Below are positions 9,487 to 17,982 of a DNA stretch of 64,000 nucleotides, piece after piece. Location of the stretch: the NCBI RefSeq assembly GCF_015831355.1, contig NZ_JADWYR010000002.1, positions 1,488,001 to 1,552,000 of the forward strand. Direction: 5' to 3'. The position numbers and the translations under genes are program-made. The notes under the pieces are model-generated. The model saw only the letters and a list, made by a program, of their open reading frames with translations. It did not search any database and was not told where the DNA came from. Every line of letters starts with the position of its first letter. The stretch's first letter is position 1. This stretch comes from Panacibacter microcysteis. GTDB taxonomy: Bacteria; Bacteroidota; Bacteroidia; Chitinophagales; Chitinophagaceae.

Positions 9487-10163
9487 TCAAAATGTTTTAC
9501 GGTAGGGCTCTCTTCATCCCACCCGATCTTTGTCTTCAGCTCTCTTTGAATCCAATACTCGGCCTCGGGGAAGATGGTAAAATTGTTGATGGTTTTTATG
9601 CTGCGTTCATACATGATCTCATCACCACGAAAAAGTTCTTCTATAAAAACAAAGCGATCGTTGATGCCAATTGCTTTCTTAAGATCTTTAATGGGTGTCT
9701 CTTTCAACAAATTGCCAAGTTCTCTTTTTTCTGTTTTCAGCCGGTCATTCAATGTTTGTTCTGATACCGCGTGCTCCTTTCCTGCAAACACAGGCGTTTC
9801 CTTTACCTGGTATGCGAAAGTGGGTATCTCTTCAATCTTTGGCAAAGGCATATATGTTTTCTCCTGCACTTCCGGTACTTCAACAACTTCCGCAACTTTT
9901 TCAACCATAGGTTGCTGAACCGTTATGGCAGGAGTCTCTTTCACCACTGCTTTTTCAGCAACGGGTTGCAACACGGTTATATTTTCGTAAGGTACATTTT
10001 GTATGGCCGGGTGTATAACCGCTACAGATTTGCTGTTTACTGTTTTTGCATTTTCCTGTAACTCCTGCACAAGCATTTGCGCAGTTAGCAGCAATGAAGC
10101 ATTACCTGCATGGCTTTCCTGCAACTCAACCAATCTTTTTATAAGAGTATCAACTCTTTGCAT
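9459..10163 (-). CDS. Conserved hypothetical protein with coiled N-terminus and conserved C-terminal domain
   Basis: Function unknown. 234 residues: an N-terminal helical stretch (about 1-45, MQRVDTLIKRLVELQESH), a long low-complexity middle rich in Val, Glu, Pro and Lys (45-130) and a compact C-terminal part (about 135-234) containing LKDLKKAIGINDRFVFIEELF-like sequence and a helical WIQRELKTKIGW. I recall the INDRFxFIxELFxGD pattern in uncharacterised Bacteroidota proteins. No signal peptide or membrane helix. It is transcribed away from thymidine kinase and overlaps the end of waaA by 28 bases. Possible roles in envelope or nucleoid biology would be guesses. Confidence 0.75.
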   Translation of the reverse strand: MQRVDTLIKRLVELQESHAGNASLLLTAQMLVQELQENAKTVNSKSVAVIHPAIQNVPYENITVLQPVAEKAVVKETPAITVQQPMVEKVAEVVEVPEVQEKTYMPLPKIEEIPTFAYQVKETPVFAGKEHAVSEQTLNDRLKTEKRELGNLLKETPIKDLKKAIGINDRFVFIEELFRGDEIMYERSIKTINNFTIFPEAEYWIQRELKTKIGWDEESPTVKHFDQLVRRRFS

Positions 10164-10282
10164 GTTATATTATACATTTGACGATTAATAGGTGCGCATC
10201 CGCAATTGCTATGCCACCTTTGTACTTGTGTTGACATATTAAAAGTACTAAGCTTTTCATTAAACGAAACAGGTTTTGCATA

Positions 10283-10852
10283 ATGTTTATAGAACCGCAT
10301 ATAGGTGGGGATAAAAGAGGATGGATAGAAGTTATCTGCGGCTCTATGTTTAGCGGTAAAACAGAAGAGCTGATCAGGCGGCTGAAAAGAGCCAAGATCG
10401 CCAATCTGAAAACGGAGATCTTTAAACCATCTGTAGACACGCGTTATGCCGAGGAGCAGGTAGTAAGTCACGATGCAAATGCAATTCTTTCCACGCCGGT
10501 CGATAATTCGCAAACAATACTGCTTATGGCAAGCGGGGTTGATGTGGTTGGTATTGACGAAGCGCAATTCTTCGACCCGCAACTGATACAGGTTTGCGAA
10601 ACGCTGGCGCTGAAAGGTACGCGGGTTATTGTTGCGGGGCTCGACATGGATTTTCTTGGCAAGCCCTTCGGGCCCATGCCCCACCTGCTCGCCATTGCAG
10701 ACTACATCACCAAGCTGCACGCCATATGTGTAAAGTGCGGAAATATAGCCACCAACTCTTACCGCAAAACGGCAGATAAAGGCCAGCTTTTACTGGGAGA
10801 AAAAGACTCGTACGAACCGCGTTGCAGAAAATGCTATAATGAAAAGACATAA
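10283..10852 (+). CDS. tdk: Thymidine kinase (type II, zinc-containing)
   Basis: Cytosolic salvage enzyme phosphorylating thymidine with ATP. Walker A GSMFSGKT at residues 20-27, Walker B-like [10 protein letters not shown] with Asp92/Glu93, lasso and zinc sites formed by Cys149, Cys152, Cys181 and Cys184, and the thymidine-binding [15 protein letters not shown]. 189 residues, standard for the family. The start at ATG 10283 precedes a short Bacteroidota-type N-terminal extension before GWIEVICG. It stands alone: the upstream gene is divergent and an R1 repeat begins 13 bases after the stop. Confidence 0.97.
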   Translation: MFIEPHIGGDKRGWIEVICGSMFSGKTEELIRRLKRAKIANLKTEIFKPSVDTRYAEEQVVSHDANAILSTPVDNSQTILLMASGVDVVGIDEAQFFDPQLIQVCETLALKGTRVIVAGLDMDFLGKPFGPMPHLLAIADYITKLHAICVKCGNIATNSYRKTADKGQLLLGEKDSYEPRCRKCYNEKT

Positions 10853-10865
10853 AATTTTTTTAGTA

Positions 10866-10915
10866 GCCGAGCTGCGGTATTTTATGGCATCGCCTGTTGC
10901 GTCGCACTCTTGTAC
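10866..10915 (-). repeat. R1 interspersed repeat, copy 4
   Basis: Reverse copy directly after tdk: GCCGAGCTGCGGTA, then GGCATCGCCTGTTGCGTCGC and ACTCTTGTAC. It is a near-perfect match to the copies at 14.4 and 63.4 kb. Confidence 0.85.
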
Positions 10916-11008
10916 TGAAGATCATTATGCGGCAGCTTCGGGTTGCAACTACGCAAGCTACACAGGGCAAGCTTTATTCATAAGCCACAGTTCATATTTT
11001 AAACAACC

Positions 11009-11659
11009 ATGCAAAAGATAACTACACTCATCAAAAAAGATTTGCTCCTCGAGGTAAGGCAGCAATATACTTTTTACGGTGTGTTACTATATGTGGCGTC
11101 TACAATATTCGTTATTTACCTCACATTGGGCAAACCTGAAGATGATGTATGGAATGCGATGTTCTGGGTGGTGCAACTGTTTGTATGCGTAAATGCAGTG
11201 GCCAAAAGTTTTTTGCAGGACAGCAAGGGCCGGATGTTGTATTACTATTCCATTGCCGGCGCAAGAGACTTTATCATTGCCAAACTTGCTTTCAATGCAC
11301 TGCTCATGATGCTGATGAGTTTCCTGAGCCTGCTCATTTTTATACTCTGGCTCGATAACCCGCTGCTGCATTTCTGGGCATTTGCAGGTATAAGTTTATT
11401 AGGTGGCATTGGCTTCAGTCTCATTTTTACGTTTCTTGCGGCCATTGCAGCAAAGGCGCAGCAGCAGGCCGCATTAATGGCTATCATGGGTTTTCCCATC
11501 ATTATTCCACAGCTTTTATTGTTGGGTAAAGTTGCCCGGGCCGCGTTTGCCCCGGTATTACAGGCCGGTTTGTGGCAAATGGTTATGTTACTTATAGCAC
11601 TCGATGTACTGATAATTATATTAGCGGTTATACTTTTTCCTTTTCTCTGGAAAGATTAA
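11009..11659 (+). CDS. ccmB: CcmB-family heme exporter / cytochrome c biogenesis membrane subunit
   Basis: Membrane subunit of the CcmABC system that handles heme for cytochrome c maturation. 216 residues with about six hydrophobic helices. The start LIKKDLLLEVRQQYTFYGVLLYV, the segment VAKSFLQDSKGRMLYYYSIAGARDFIIAKL and the long GFSLIFTFLAAIAAKAQQQAALMAIMGFPIIIPQLLL-type region match CcmB of Bacteroidota. The ATP-binding partner CcmA is not adjacent. It is followed, 164 bases later, by ccmC and the CcmD-like gene on the same strand, which supports the call. Confidence 0.92.
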   Translation: MQKITTLIKKDLLLEVRQQYTFYGVLLYVASTIFVIYLTLGKPEDDVWNAMFWVVQLFVCVNAVAKSFLQDSKGRMLYYYSIAGARDFIIAKLAFNALLMMLMSFLSLLIFILWLDNPLLHFWAFAGISLLGGIGFSLIFTFLAAIAAKAQQQAALMAIMGFPIIIPQLLLLGKVARAAFAPVLQAGLWQMVMLLIALDVLIIILAVILFPFLWKD

Positions 11660-11823
11660 ACATTGCCGCGGCAGTTTTGATTTTAATAAGGAGACTGGCA
11701 TTTACAAACGTTTTAATAAAAACATCTTTAACGAAAGGGGCATTATTTTTTTCCCCTAAATTTGCCCCGCAGAATTAAAGCAGGCTTGCCGTTACTCTCC
11801 TGTAATTTTTGTAAAAACTTTGT

Positions 11824-12504
11824 ATGATTCGTCAGAGCTGGTGGAAGATACTATCCTTTGTTTTACTGATGTACACCTGCATCATGGGGTTTCTTGTGGA
11901 GATTCCCGTACTGGATGGCAGAATGCAGCAAACCGTTCGCAACCTGTTCTTTCACGTGCCTATGTGGTTCTGCATGCAAACATTGTTTACCGTTTCGGTA
12001 GTATATGCTATCAAATACCTTCGCTCTCAAAATCCCAAACATGATTTTTATGCACTGGAGTATGCAAGAACGGGCGTGGTATTTGGCATTCTCGGTTTAA
12101 TTACCGGCGCAATATGGGCTAATTACCAATGGGGAGAGCCATGGAGCGGAGATCCCAAACAAAATGGTGCTGCCATTGCCATGCTTATTTACCTTGCTTA
12201 CTTTGTATTGCGTGGTTCCATGAATGATATAGACAAACGTTCGCGTATAAGCGCTGTGTACAACATCTTTGCATACGCCATGCTTTTCCCGATGATATGG
12301 TTATTGCCACGCCTTACAGAATCGCTGCACCCGGGCGGCCAGGGCAGTGAAGGCAATCCCGGTCTAAACCCCAACGATACAACCGCTGCAATGTCTGCAA
12401 CCATGTGGGTAGCTGTACTGGGCTGGGTGTTATTATCTGTCTGGATCACTACATTACGTGTACGTTTAACAATATTAACCGAAAAGAAACTGTCGCATGG
12501 ATAA
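11824..12504 (+). CDS. ccmC: Cytochrome c biogenesis protein CcmC/CcsA-like
   Basis: Heme-handling integral membrane protein of the CcmC/CcsA superfamily. 226 residues with six helices; the tryptophan-rich WD-type motif reads WGEPWSGDPKQNGAA (about residues 103-117) and the flanking axial histidines are probably His44 (FFHVPMWFCM) and His169 (ESLHPGG). The Bacteroidota form carries DPK in place of the usual WDA. ATG 11824 is the first good start. Its end overlaps the start of the small CcmD-like gene by 8 bases, which means translational coupling. A TAAATTTG sequence at 11757-11764 could be a -7 element, but no -33 partner is clear. Confidence 0.93.
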   Translation: MIRQSWWKILSFVLLMYTCIMGFLVEIPVLDGRMQQTVRNLFFHVPMWFCMQTLFTVSVVYAIKYLRSQNPKHDFYALEYARTGVVFGILGLITGAIWANYQWGEPWSGDPKQNGAAIAMLIYLAYFVLRGSMNDIDKRSRISAVYNIFAYAMLFPMIWLLPRLTESLHPGGQGSEGNPGLNPNDTTAAMSATMWVAVLGWVLLSVWITTLRVRLTILTEKKLSHG

Positions 12505-12721
12505 GCTAAAAAGAATCGTTTTTTTGATTGTTTTTTCCATAATGCAACTGGCAGTATGGGCGCAAAGCATGGATAAAACCACGGAAGAGCCTACCGATTT
12601 TATGCGCAGCAACGGGAAAATATATGTAGTGGTTGCATGTGTGGTTGTAATTGTTTTGGGTATTTATATTTACCTCATTAATCTCGACAGGAAGATCAGT
12701 AAACTGGAAGACAAAGCATAA
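12497..12721 (+). CDS. CcmD-like small membrane protein
   Basis: 74 residues with an N-terminal signal-like helix (MDKLKRIVFLIVFSIMQLAVWAQ) and a second helix at about residues 42-61 (IYVVVACVVVIVLGIYIYLI), ending in a charged helix LDRKISKLEDKA. CcmD proteins are short, poorly conserved membrane proteins that hold the heme exporter together; the Bacteroidota version has this extra N-terminal signal-like segment. Position decides the call: it overlaps ccmC by 8 bases and closes the ccmB-ccmC operon. Confidence 0.8.
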   Translation: MDKLKRIVFLIVFSIMQLAVWAQSMDKTTEEPTDFMRSNGKIYVVVACVVVIVLGIYIYLINLDRKISKLEDKA

Positions 12722-12797
12722 ATGCTGCTGGCTGCACCCGCTGCGTGCCAGGTAAAACTGACGATGTTACACCCGCTTGCTGAATAGTGATAAGAAC

Positions 12798-12840
12798 GTA
12801 CAAGTGAGTGACACAACAGGTGCTGAATAATGAACCGGAA
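12798..12840 (+). repeat. R1 interspersed repeat, copy 5 (B subtype)
   Basis: Forward copy with the B core GTACAAGTGAGTGACACAAC followed by AGGTGCTGAATAATG and AACCGGAAG. It lies in the leader of the glutamate dehydrogenase gene, about 80 bases before its ATG. Confidence 0.75.
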
Positions 12841-12920
12841 GATCACCTAAAAATTTTTTGTAACGATTAAAAACGAATGTTAATTAGCCATATTGATTCA
12901 AATAATCTAAACAATTCTAT

Positions 12921-14339
12921 ATGTCAGATCAACAGTATAGCTTCTTCGAAAGCGTAGTAAAAAGTTTCGACAAAGCGGCAAAATTTACCAAGTGGGAAAA
13001 GGGTTTGCTGGAACAGATAAAAGCATGTAATGCAGTGTACCAGATGCGTTTCCCTATTAAAAGAGATGACGGATCTATTGAAGTAATTGAAGCATACCGC
13101 GTGCAACACAGCCAGCACAAAACGCCTTGTAAGGGCGGTATTCGTTTTAGCGACGAAGTTAACCAGGATGAAGTGATGGCGCTTGCATCGCTTATGACTT
13201 ATAAATGCGCCATTGTTAACGTGCCTTTTGGTGGCGGTAAAGGCGGTATAAAAATTAACCCGCGCAAATACAGCGAATTTGAATTACAAAAAATTACCCG
13301 TCGTTATACCGCAGAACTGATCCGCAAAAACTTTATAGGGCCCGGCACAGATGTTCCGGCACCAGATTACGGAACCGGCGAAAGAGAAATGGCGTGGATT
13401 GTGGATACCTACGAAAGCATGAAACCCGGCGAAATAGACGGGCTGGCCTGCGTGACCGGCAAACCGGTAACACAAGGTGGTGTACGTGGCCGTAAAGAAG
13501 CAACCGGTCTCGGTGTATTCTTTGGTGTGCGCGAAGTTTGTAACATGCCCGACGTGATGGCCCGCCTTGGCTTACCAACAGGCGTGGAAGATAAACGCGT
13601 AGTGGTACAGGGCCTTGGTAACGTAGGTTATCACTCAGCTAAATTTTTCCGCGAACATGGCTCTAAGGTAATTGCAATTGCAGAGTACGAAGGAGCTATA
13701 TTCAACGAAAACGGTTTGCATGAAGATGAGGTTTTCCAGCACAGGAGAAAGACCGGCTCTATCCTGAATTTCCCCGGCGCCACAAACATCATAAAAAGCA
13801 GCGATGCGCTCGAACTCGAATGCGACATCCTGATTCCTGCTGCATTGGAAAACGTTATCAATAAAGACAACGCAGATAAAATAAAAGCAAAAATAATTGG
13901 TGAGGCAGCCAACGGACCACTTACACCTGAAGCAGACGACATTCTAATTAAAAAAGGTACACTGGTAATTCCCGATATGTACCTGAATGCAGGCGGTGTT
14001 ACGGTATCGTACTTTGAGTGGCTGAAAAACCTTAGCCACGTGCGTTACGGCCGCATGGAAAAACGCTTTACCGAAAATATGAACAAACATATACTTGGCA
14101 CAATTGAAAATATGACCGGCAAATCTGTATCAGACAAACAACGCCAGTTTATTGAACACGGGCCAAGTGAAGTTGACCTTGTACACAGCGGTCTCGAAGA
14201 AACCATGATTGAAGCTACACACGAGATCATGAATTGCTGGAAAGCTAATCCTTCTATACCAGACATGCGTACCGCCGCTTACGTTGTGGCAATCGATAAG
14301 GTGGGCACAGCTTACGCAGAGCTGGGTATTTTCCCATAA
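12921..14339 (+). CDS. gdhA: Glu/Leu/Phe/Val dehydrogenase (glutamate dehydrogenase type)
   Basis: NAD(P)-dependent oxidative deaminase interconverting glutamate and 2-oxoglutarate plus ammonia. Substrate and active-site motifs KTPCKGGIRFSDEV (residues 67-80) and PFGGGKGGI with Lys107, PAPDYGT with the catalytic Asp149, then the nucleotide-binding loop GLGNVGYHSA (231-240). EAANGP and PDMYLNAGGVTVSYFEWLKN are family hallmarks. 472 residues is longer than the typical 410-450, with an extra segment around 390-430. No operon partner; a strong hairpin terminator follows. Coenzyme preference cannot be read from the sequence with confidence. Confidence 0.94.
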   Translation: MSDQQYSFFESVVKSFDKAAKFTKWEKGLLEQIKACNAVYQMRFPIKRDDGSIEVIEAYRVQHSQHKTPCKGGIRFSDEVNQDEVMALASLMTYKCAIVNVPFGGGKGGIKINPRKYSEFELQKITRRYTAELIRKNFIGPGTDVPAPDYGTGEREMAWIVDTYESMKPGEIDGLACVTGKPVTQGGVRGRKEATGLGVFFGVREVCNMPDVMARLGLPTGVEDKRVVVQGLGNVGYHSAKFFREHGSKVIAIAEYEGAIFNENGLHEDEVFQHRRKTGSILNFPGATNIIKSSDALELECDILIPAALENVINKDNADKIKAKIIGEAANGPLTPEADDILIKKGTLVIPDMYLNAGGVTVSYFEWLKNLSHVRYGRMEKRFTENMNKHILGTIENMTGKSVSDKQRQFIEHGPSEVDLVHSGLEETMIEATHEIMNCWKANPSIPDMRTAAYVVAIDKVGTAYAELGIFP

Positions 14340-14363
14340 CAATACCATTATTTGTTTATACCA

Positions 14364-14394
14364 AACTCCTTCTGTAACAGGAAGGAGTTTTTTT
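14364..14394 (+). terminator. Rho-independent terminator of glutamate dehydrogenase
   Basis: Nine-base stem AACTCCTTC / GAAGGAGTT around an 8-base loop (TGTAACAG), followed by a T run to 14394. It starts 25 bases after the gdhA stop. Confidence 0.9.
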
Positions 14395-14414
14395 GTGTAG
14401 CCAGCTTCCATACC

Positions 14415-14448
14415 TTATGGCATCGCCTGTTGCGTCGCACTCTTGTAC
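14415..14448 (-). repeat. R1 interspersed repeat, copy 6
   Basis: Reverse copy: TTATGGCATCGCC, TGTTGCGTCGCAC, TCTTGTAC. It follows the gdhA terminator in the convergent gap before the Nudix gene; the outer GCCGGTA end is not preserved. Confidence 0.82.
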
Positions 14449-14514
14449 TGCAGGACATGATGCAGCAAACGAAGCTGCCATGCGAATGTGCTGCAAACTA
14501 AAACTTTGCCAGGC

Positions 14515-14982
14515 TTAAGTGGCGGAAAGCTGCTGCTGTAATTCTGTAACAAGCGCAAACTGGGCGGGTATTATTTTTTCTTTTGCCTGTTCAACGGTAA
14601 ACCAGGCTACCTTATCCACTTCAGGAAAAGATTGCATTTTGCCTGATTTTGGTGGCCATTCCATTTCAAAAAAATTGCTTTGAATGGTTGTTACTTCAGC
14701 ATCGTGCGCAAGCGCCCATGCATGAATAATTTTACCGGATTTTTGCTTTACAGGTGTTAACGCTATAACGTTTTTTGCGTTTACAGCAATTCCTGTTTCT
14801 TCTTTCAGTTCTCTCAGGGCTGCCGCCAGAGGTTCTTCATTCTCCGAGAATTCTCCTTTTGGCAAAGACCATGATGCAGCATCTTTGTTTTTCCAGAATG
14901 GTCCTCCCGGGTGTACAAGCATAACTTTAAATACCGGTTTGGTAACATATAGCAAGATGCCTGCACTTTGTGTATGCTTCAT
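14515..14982 (-). CDS. Nudix hydrolase (COG4119-like NTP pyrophosphohydrolase)
   Basis: Mg-dependent pyrophosphohydrolase of a nucleoside diphosphate derivative. The Nudix box GX5EX7REUXEEXGU is complete at residues 43-65 (Gly43, Glu49, Arg57-Glu58-Leu59, Glu61-Glu62, Gly64). The preceding VMLVHPGGPFWKNKDAASWSLPKGEF is characteristic of the COG4119 subgroup; substrates in that group are not well established. I chose ATG 14982 (MKHTQSAGILLY) because the longer frame from 15060 adds a Cys-rich N-terminus with no family match. 155 residues, normal for the group. Confidence 0.88.
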   Translation of the reverse strand: MKHTQSAGILLYVTKPVFKVMLVHPGGPFWKNKDAASWSLPKGEFSENEEPLAAALRELKEETGIAVNAKNVIALTPVKQKSGKIIHAWALAHDAEVTTIQSNFFEMEWPPKSGKMQSFPEVDKVAWFTVEQAKEKIIPAQFALVTELQQQLSAT

Positions 14983-15201
14983 GGTGTTTTGATAAGCTTG
15001 TTTATTTTTAAACGAAGTGGTTTGGTGTAAACAAAGCACTGCACAAAAACAGTTATTCAAATACTGTGTAAACTTATGCCTTAACCGGCATTACCAGTAT
15101 TTTACAGGCAATGATCTGCCGGCCGGGCACAAAAAATTATCTACAGCTAAAATTTTGTACCCCTTACCTTTGGCGGTACCAACAAATACAAAAGTCACCT
15201 G

Positions 15202-15969
15202 ATGAAACTTGAATTACAGCGCCCGATTGCATTTATTGATTTAGAGACAACCGGTATAAACATAAGCGCGGATAAAATTGTGGAAATCGCTATTGTGAAA
15301 ATAACACCCGATGGCAACAGGCTTGTAAAGCGTAAACTCATTAACCCGCAAATGCCTATTCCCAAATCTTCAAGTGATGTACATGGTATTACAGATGAGA
15401 TGGTAAAAGATGCACCAACCTTTAAGCAAATAGCCAATGAAATAAAACAATTTATTGATAATTGTGACCTTGGTGGCTATAACAGTAACAGGTTTGATGT
15501 TCCGATGCTTATTGAAGAGTTTTCACGTGCCGGCATGGAATTTTCCACAGATGGCAGGAAAATGGTAGATGTGCAAAAAATCTTTCACCAGATGGAACAG
15601 CGTACATTAAGTGCCGCTTACAAATTCTATTGTAATAAAACCCTTGACGGTGCGCATAGTGCAGAAGTAGATGCACAGGCAACATGGGAAATACTGGAGG
15701 CACAGGTAGAGCGTTATCCAAACATTGGCACTACCGTTGAAAGTATTGTAAAGTTTACGGGTGAAGATGACATTGTAGATTTTGCACGCCGTTTTATTAA
15801 AGTAAACGGTATTGAAACATTCAATTTTGGTAAGCATAAAGGCAAAGCCGTTGTAGACGTACTTAAAATAGAACCGCAGTATTACGACTGGATGATGAAG
15901 GGTGACTTTGCAATAAATACCAAACAAAAGCTTACTGAAATACTCAACCGCACGCTGTTAAAGAAATGA
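15202..15969 (+). CDS. DEDDh 3'-5' exonuclease (DnaQ/ExoX-like)
   Basis: Proofreading-type exonuclease. ExoI motif FIDLETTGI with Asp13 and Glu15, an HGITDEMV segment, ExoII GGYNSNRFDVPML, and ExoIII AHSAEVDAQAT with His and Asp. After the nuclease domain (residues 1 to about 170) there is a C-terminal module FNFGKHKGKAVVDVLKIEP and YYDWMMKGDFAINTK (about 205-245), also found behind ExoX-type exonucleases and thought to contact DNA. The 255-residue length and lack of polymerase domains favour a free-standing repair exonuclease over DNA polymerase III epsilon. A TACCTTTG sequence at 15165-15172 matches the Bacteroidota -7 consensus, without a clear -33 element. Confidence 0.88.
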   Translation: MKLELQRPIAFIDLETTGINISADKIVEIAIVKITPDGNRLVKRKLINPQMPIPKSSSDVHGITDEMVKDAPTFKQIANEIKQFIDNCDLGGYNSNRFDVPMLIEEFSRAGMEFSTDGRKMVDVQKIFHQMEQRTLSAAYKFYCNKTLDGAHSAEVDAQATWEILEAQVERYPNIGTTVESIVKFTGEDDIVDFARRFIKVNGIETFNFGKHKGKAVVDVLKIEPQYYDWMMKGDFAINTKQKLTEILNRTLLKK

Positions 15970-16063
15970 TAACTGCAGGTATTTGGCCGCAACTTTAGTG
16001 TCAGCTTATCTGTTAACCTGATAAAATTGTATTTTCGGCGTTCGGAACAAACAAACATCCTTT

Positions 16064-16822
16064 TTGGAAAAATTAGTTATTATACCCACATACAATGAAA
16101 AAGAAAACATTGCTGCTATTTTGCACGCCGTATTTTCTTTGAACCTGGGTTACCACGTACTCGTAATAGACGATAATTCTCCTGATGGTACAGCATCCAT
16201 TGTAAAAGCGCTGTTTTCAGCGTATCCTGGTCAGTTATTCCTGGAAGAAAGAAAAGGCAAACAAGGTTTGGGTACCGCTTATATTCATGGATTTCGCTGG
16301 GCTGTAAACAAACAATATAATTTCATCTTCGAGATGGATGCTGATTTTTCGCATAGCCCTGCAGATCTTGAAAGACTTTATCATGCATGCAAAAAAGACG
16401 GCGCAGACCTTGCAATAGGCAGCCGGTATGTACCCGGCGGTAAAATTGAAAACTGGCCTTTCGACAGGCACCTTTATTCCAGGGGTGGTTCGCTTTACAC
16501 CAGAATGATTACCTGGATGCCTGTTAAAGACCCAACGGCAGGATTTATGTGTTACACGCGCAGGGTGCTTGAAACCATCAATCTTGACGCAATAAGATTT
16601 GTTGGCTACGCTTTCCAGATAGAAATGAAATTTGCTGCATGGAAACTCGGGTTTAAAATAAAAGAAGTGCCTATTGTATTTGTAGACAGGAAAGTTGGTG
16701 TAAGCAAAATGAGTAAGGGCATTCTTAAAGAAGGCGTACTCGGCGTTTTAAAGATACAGTGGAACAGTATGTTTAAAAATTACAAGAAGAGAGTGGATGC
16801 AGGCAACCTGAAACATAAATGA
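16064..16822 (+). CDS. Polyprenyl monophosphomannose synthase-like GT2 glycosyltransferase
   Basis: GT-A fold family 2 enzyme related to DPM1, charging polyprenyl phosphate with a hexose from a nucleotide sugar at the cytoplasmic face. IPTYNEKENI (residues 7-16), VIDDNSPDGT, GLGTAYIHGF and the metal-binding EMDADFSHSP (DxD type) are diagnostic, as is AIGSRYVPGG. 252 residues with no C-terminal membrane helices, as in soluble DPM1 forms. The start is a TTG at 16064 because no in-frame ATG precedes the motif. Its lipid-linked product is the usual donor for GT-C enzymes such as the broken one at 4.6 kb. Confidence 0.92.
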   Translation: MEKLVIIPTYNEKENIAAILHAVFSLNLGYHVLVIDDNSPDGTASIVKALFSAYPGQLFLEERKGKQGLGTAYIHGFRWAVNKQYNFIFEMDADFSHSPADLERLYHACKKDGADLAIGSRYVPGGKIENWPFDRHLYSRGGSLYTRMITWMPVKDPTAGFMCYTRRVLETINLDAIRFVGYAFQIEMKFAAWKLGFKIKEVPIVFVDRKVGVSKMSKGILKEGVLGVLKIQWNSMFKNYKKRVDAGNLKHK

Positions 16823-16887
16823 TCGCCAGATAATACCCCGCACACATTTTGTTGCATTCGCCTGAATTGCTATTTCTTTGCAGCAAC

Positions 16888-17772
16888 ATGAAACCCGCAC
16901 TTATCCGTCTTCACATTGCAGTTTTTCTTTGGGGCTTTACCGGCATTCTGGGCAGGCTTATTTCGCTTAATGAAGGCTGGCTGGTTTGGTGGCGCATGCT
17001 TATTGCTGCGTTTGCTTTGTGGATCCTCTTTTTCTTCAGCAGACAAATTCAAAAAGTAAGTTTAAGAGACTTTGTAAAAATCGCTTCTATTGGCACTATA
17101 CTCTCTCTGCACTGGTTGCTTTTCTATGGCAGTATTAAATACAGCAATGTATCTATTGCCTTAACATGTCTTGCAACTACCGGCTTATTGTCTGCTGTTA
17201 TTGAGCCGCTTTTTTTTAGAAAACGCATAAACCCAACAGAAATAATATTGGGCAGCTTTGCGCTTGCAGGTATTGTGATCATTTACTTTTCTAACCTGCA
17301 GTTCTCCGTTGGTATTTATGTAGGTTTACTTTCATCACTGGCTACTGTGATCGTTTCTGTACTCAACAAAAAAATTGTATCCGGCTATACACCTCAGGCC
17401 ATAACGCTTTACCAGTTAAGCGGCGGTTTTATCGGGCTTACGCTGCTTATGCCGTTTTATAATATACTGCTTCATTCTTCCATTCAATATCCAACAAGTA
17501 TTGACTGGATATGGTTGATTGTACTGGCAATTTTTTGCACCGTGCTTACATTCCTGTTGTACATAAGAGCGCTTAAACAATTGAGTGCCTTTACCATCAA
17601 TCTTACGTTAACACTGGAACCTATTTATGGTATTATACTCGCCTTTGCTGTTTTTCATGAAAACAAATACCTGAGCGATTACTTCTACATTGGTTTTGCA
17701 CTTATACTCGTTGCGGTACTTCTGCAGATGCGGCGGTTGATTAAACAAACCGGTGCCGGCGAAAAGCAATAA
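16888..17772 (+). CDS. EamA-family (DMT superfamily) transporter
   Basis: Ten-helix inner-membrane transporter made of two EamA repeats of five helices; 294 residues from ATG 16888, which places the first helix (LHIAVFLWGFTGILGRLI) directly at the N-terminus. The longer TTG frame from 16849 adds 13 residues with no sign of conservation. The GFTGILGRLISLNEGWLVWWRMLIAA segment is typical of RhaT/YdcZ-like relatives. Substrate unknown; members carry amino acids, nucleobases or other metabolites. It lies 65 bases after the GT2 gene and may be cotranscribed with it. Confidence 0.9.
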   Translation: MKPALIRLHIAVFLWGFTGILGRLISLNEGWLVWWRMLIAAFALWILFFFSRQIQKVSLRDFVKIASIGTILSLHWLLFYGSIKYSNVSIALTCLATTGLLSAVIEPLFFRKRINPTEIILGSFALAGIVIIYFSNLQFSVGIYVGLLSSLATVIVSVLNKKIVSGYTPQAITLYQLSGGFIGLTLLMPFYNILLHSSIQYPTSIDWIWLIVLAIFCTVLTFLLYIRALKQLSAFTINLTLTLEPIYGIILAFAVFHENKYLSDYFYIGFALILVAVLLQMRRLIKQTGAGEKQ

Positions 17773-17880
17773 TCTGCTGATGATTTTCCAGTGTTACCGG
17801 GCATTGCTGCAGTAACCGCACGCATTTACCGCGGATCAATTTTATGCTATTGCGAACCCTGCCCAATAGCTATTCTTAAG

Positions 17881-17932
17881 TTGAAGAGTGCGACGCAACG
17901 AAAGCTTAATACCTGTACTACAGCCTGGTACA
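17881..17932 (+). repeat. R1 interspersed repeat, copy 7
   Basis: Forward copy, GAAGAGTGCGACGCAACGAA, AGCTTAATACC, TACTACAGCCTGGTACAT. It lies in the convergent gap between the EamA gene and the large C25 gene, touching the terminator hairpin. Confidence 0.82.
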
Positions 17933-17933
17933 T

Positions 17934-17958
17934 AAAAAAAGCCCGGCAAAAGCCGGGC
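17934..17958 (-). terminator. Terminator of the PorU2-like gene
   Basis: Perfect 7-base stem GCCCGGC / GCCGGGC with an AAAA loop (17941-17958); on the minus strand it is followed by seven T residues. It lies 25 bases after the stop of the gene ending at 17983. Confidence 0.88.
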
Positions 17959-17982
17959 CTGTTATGCTGTTTGTTTTGAGTA

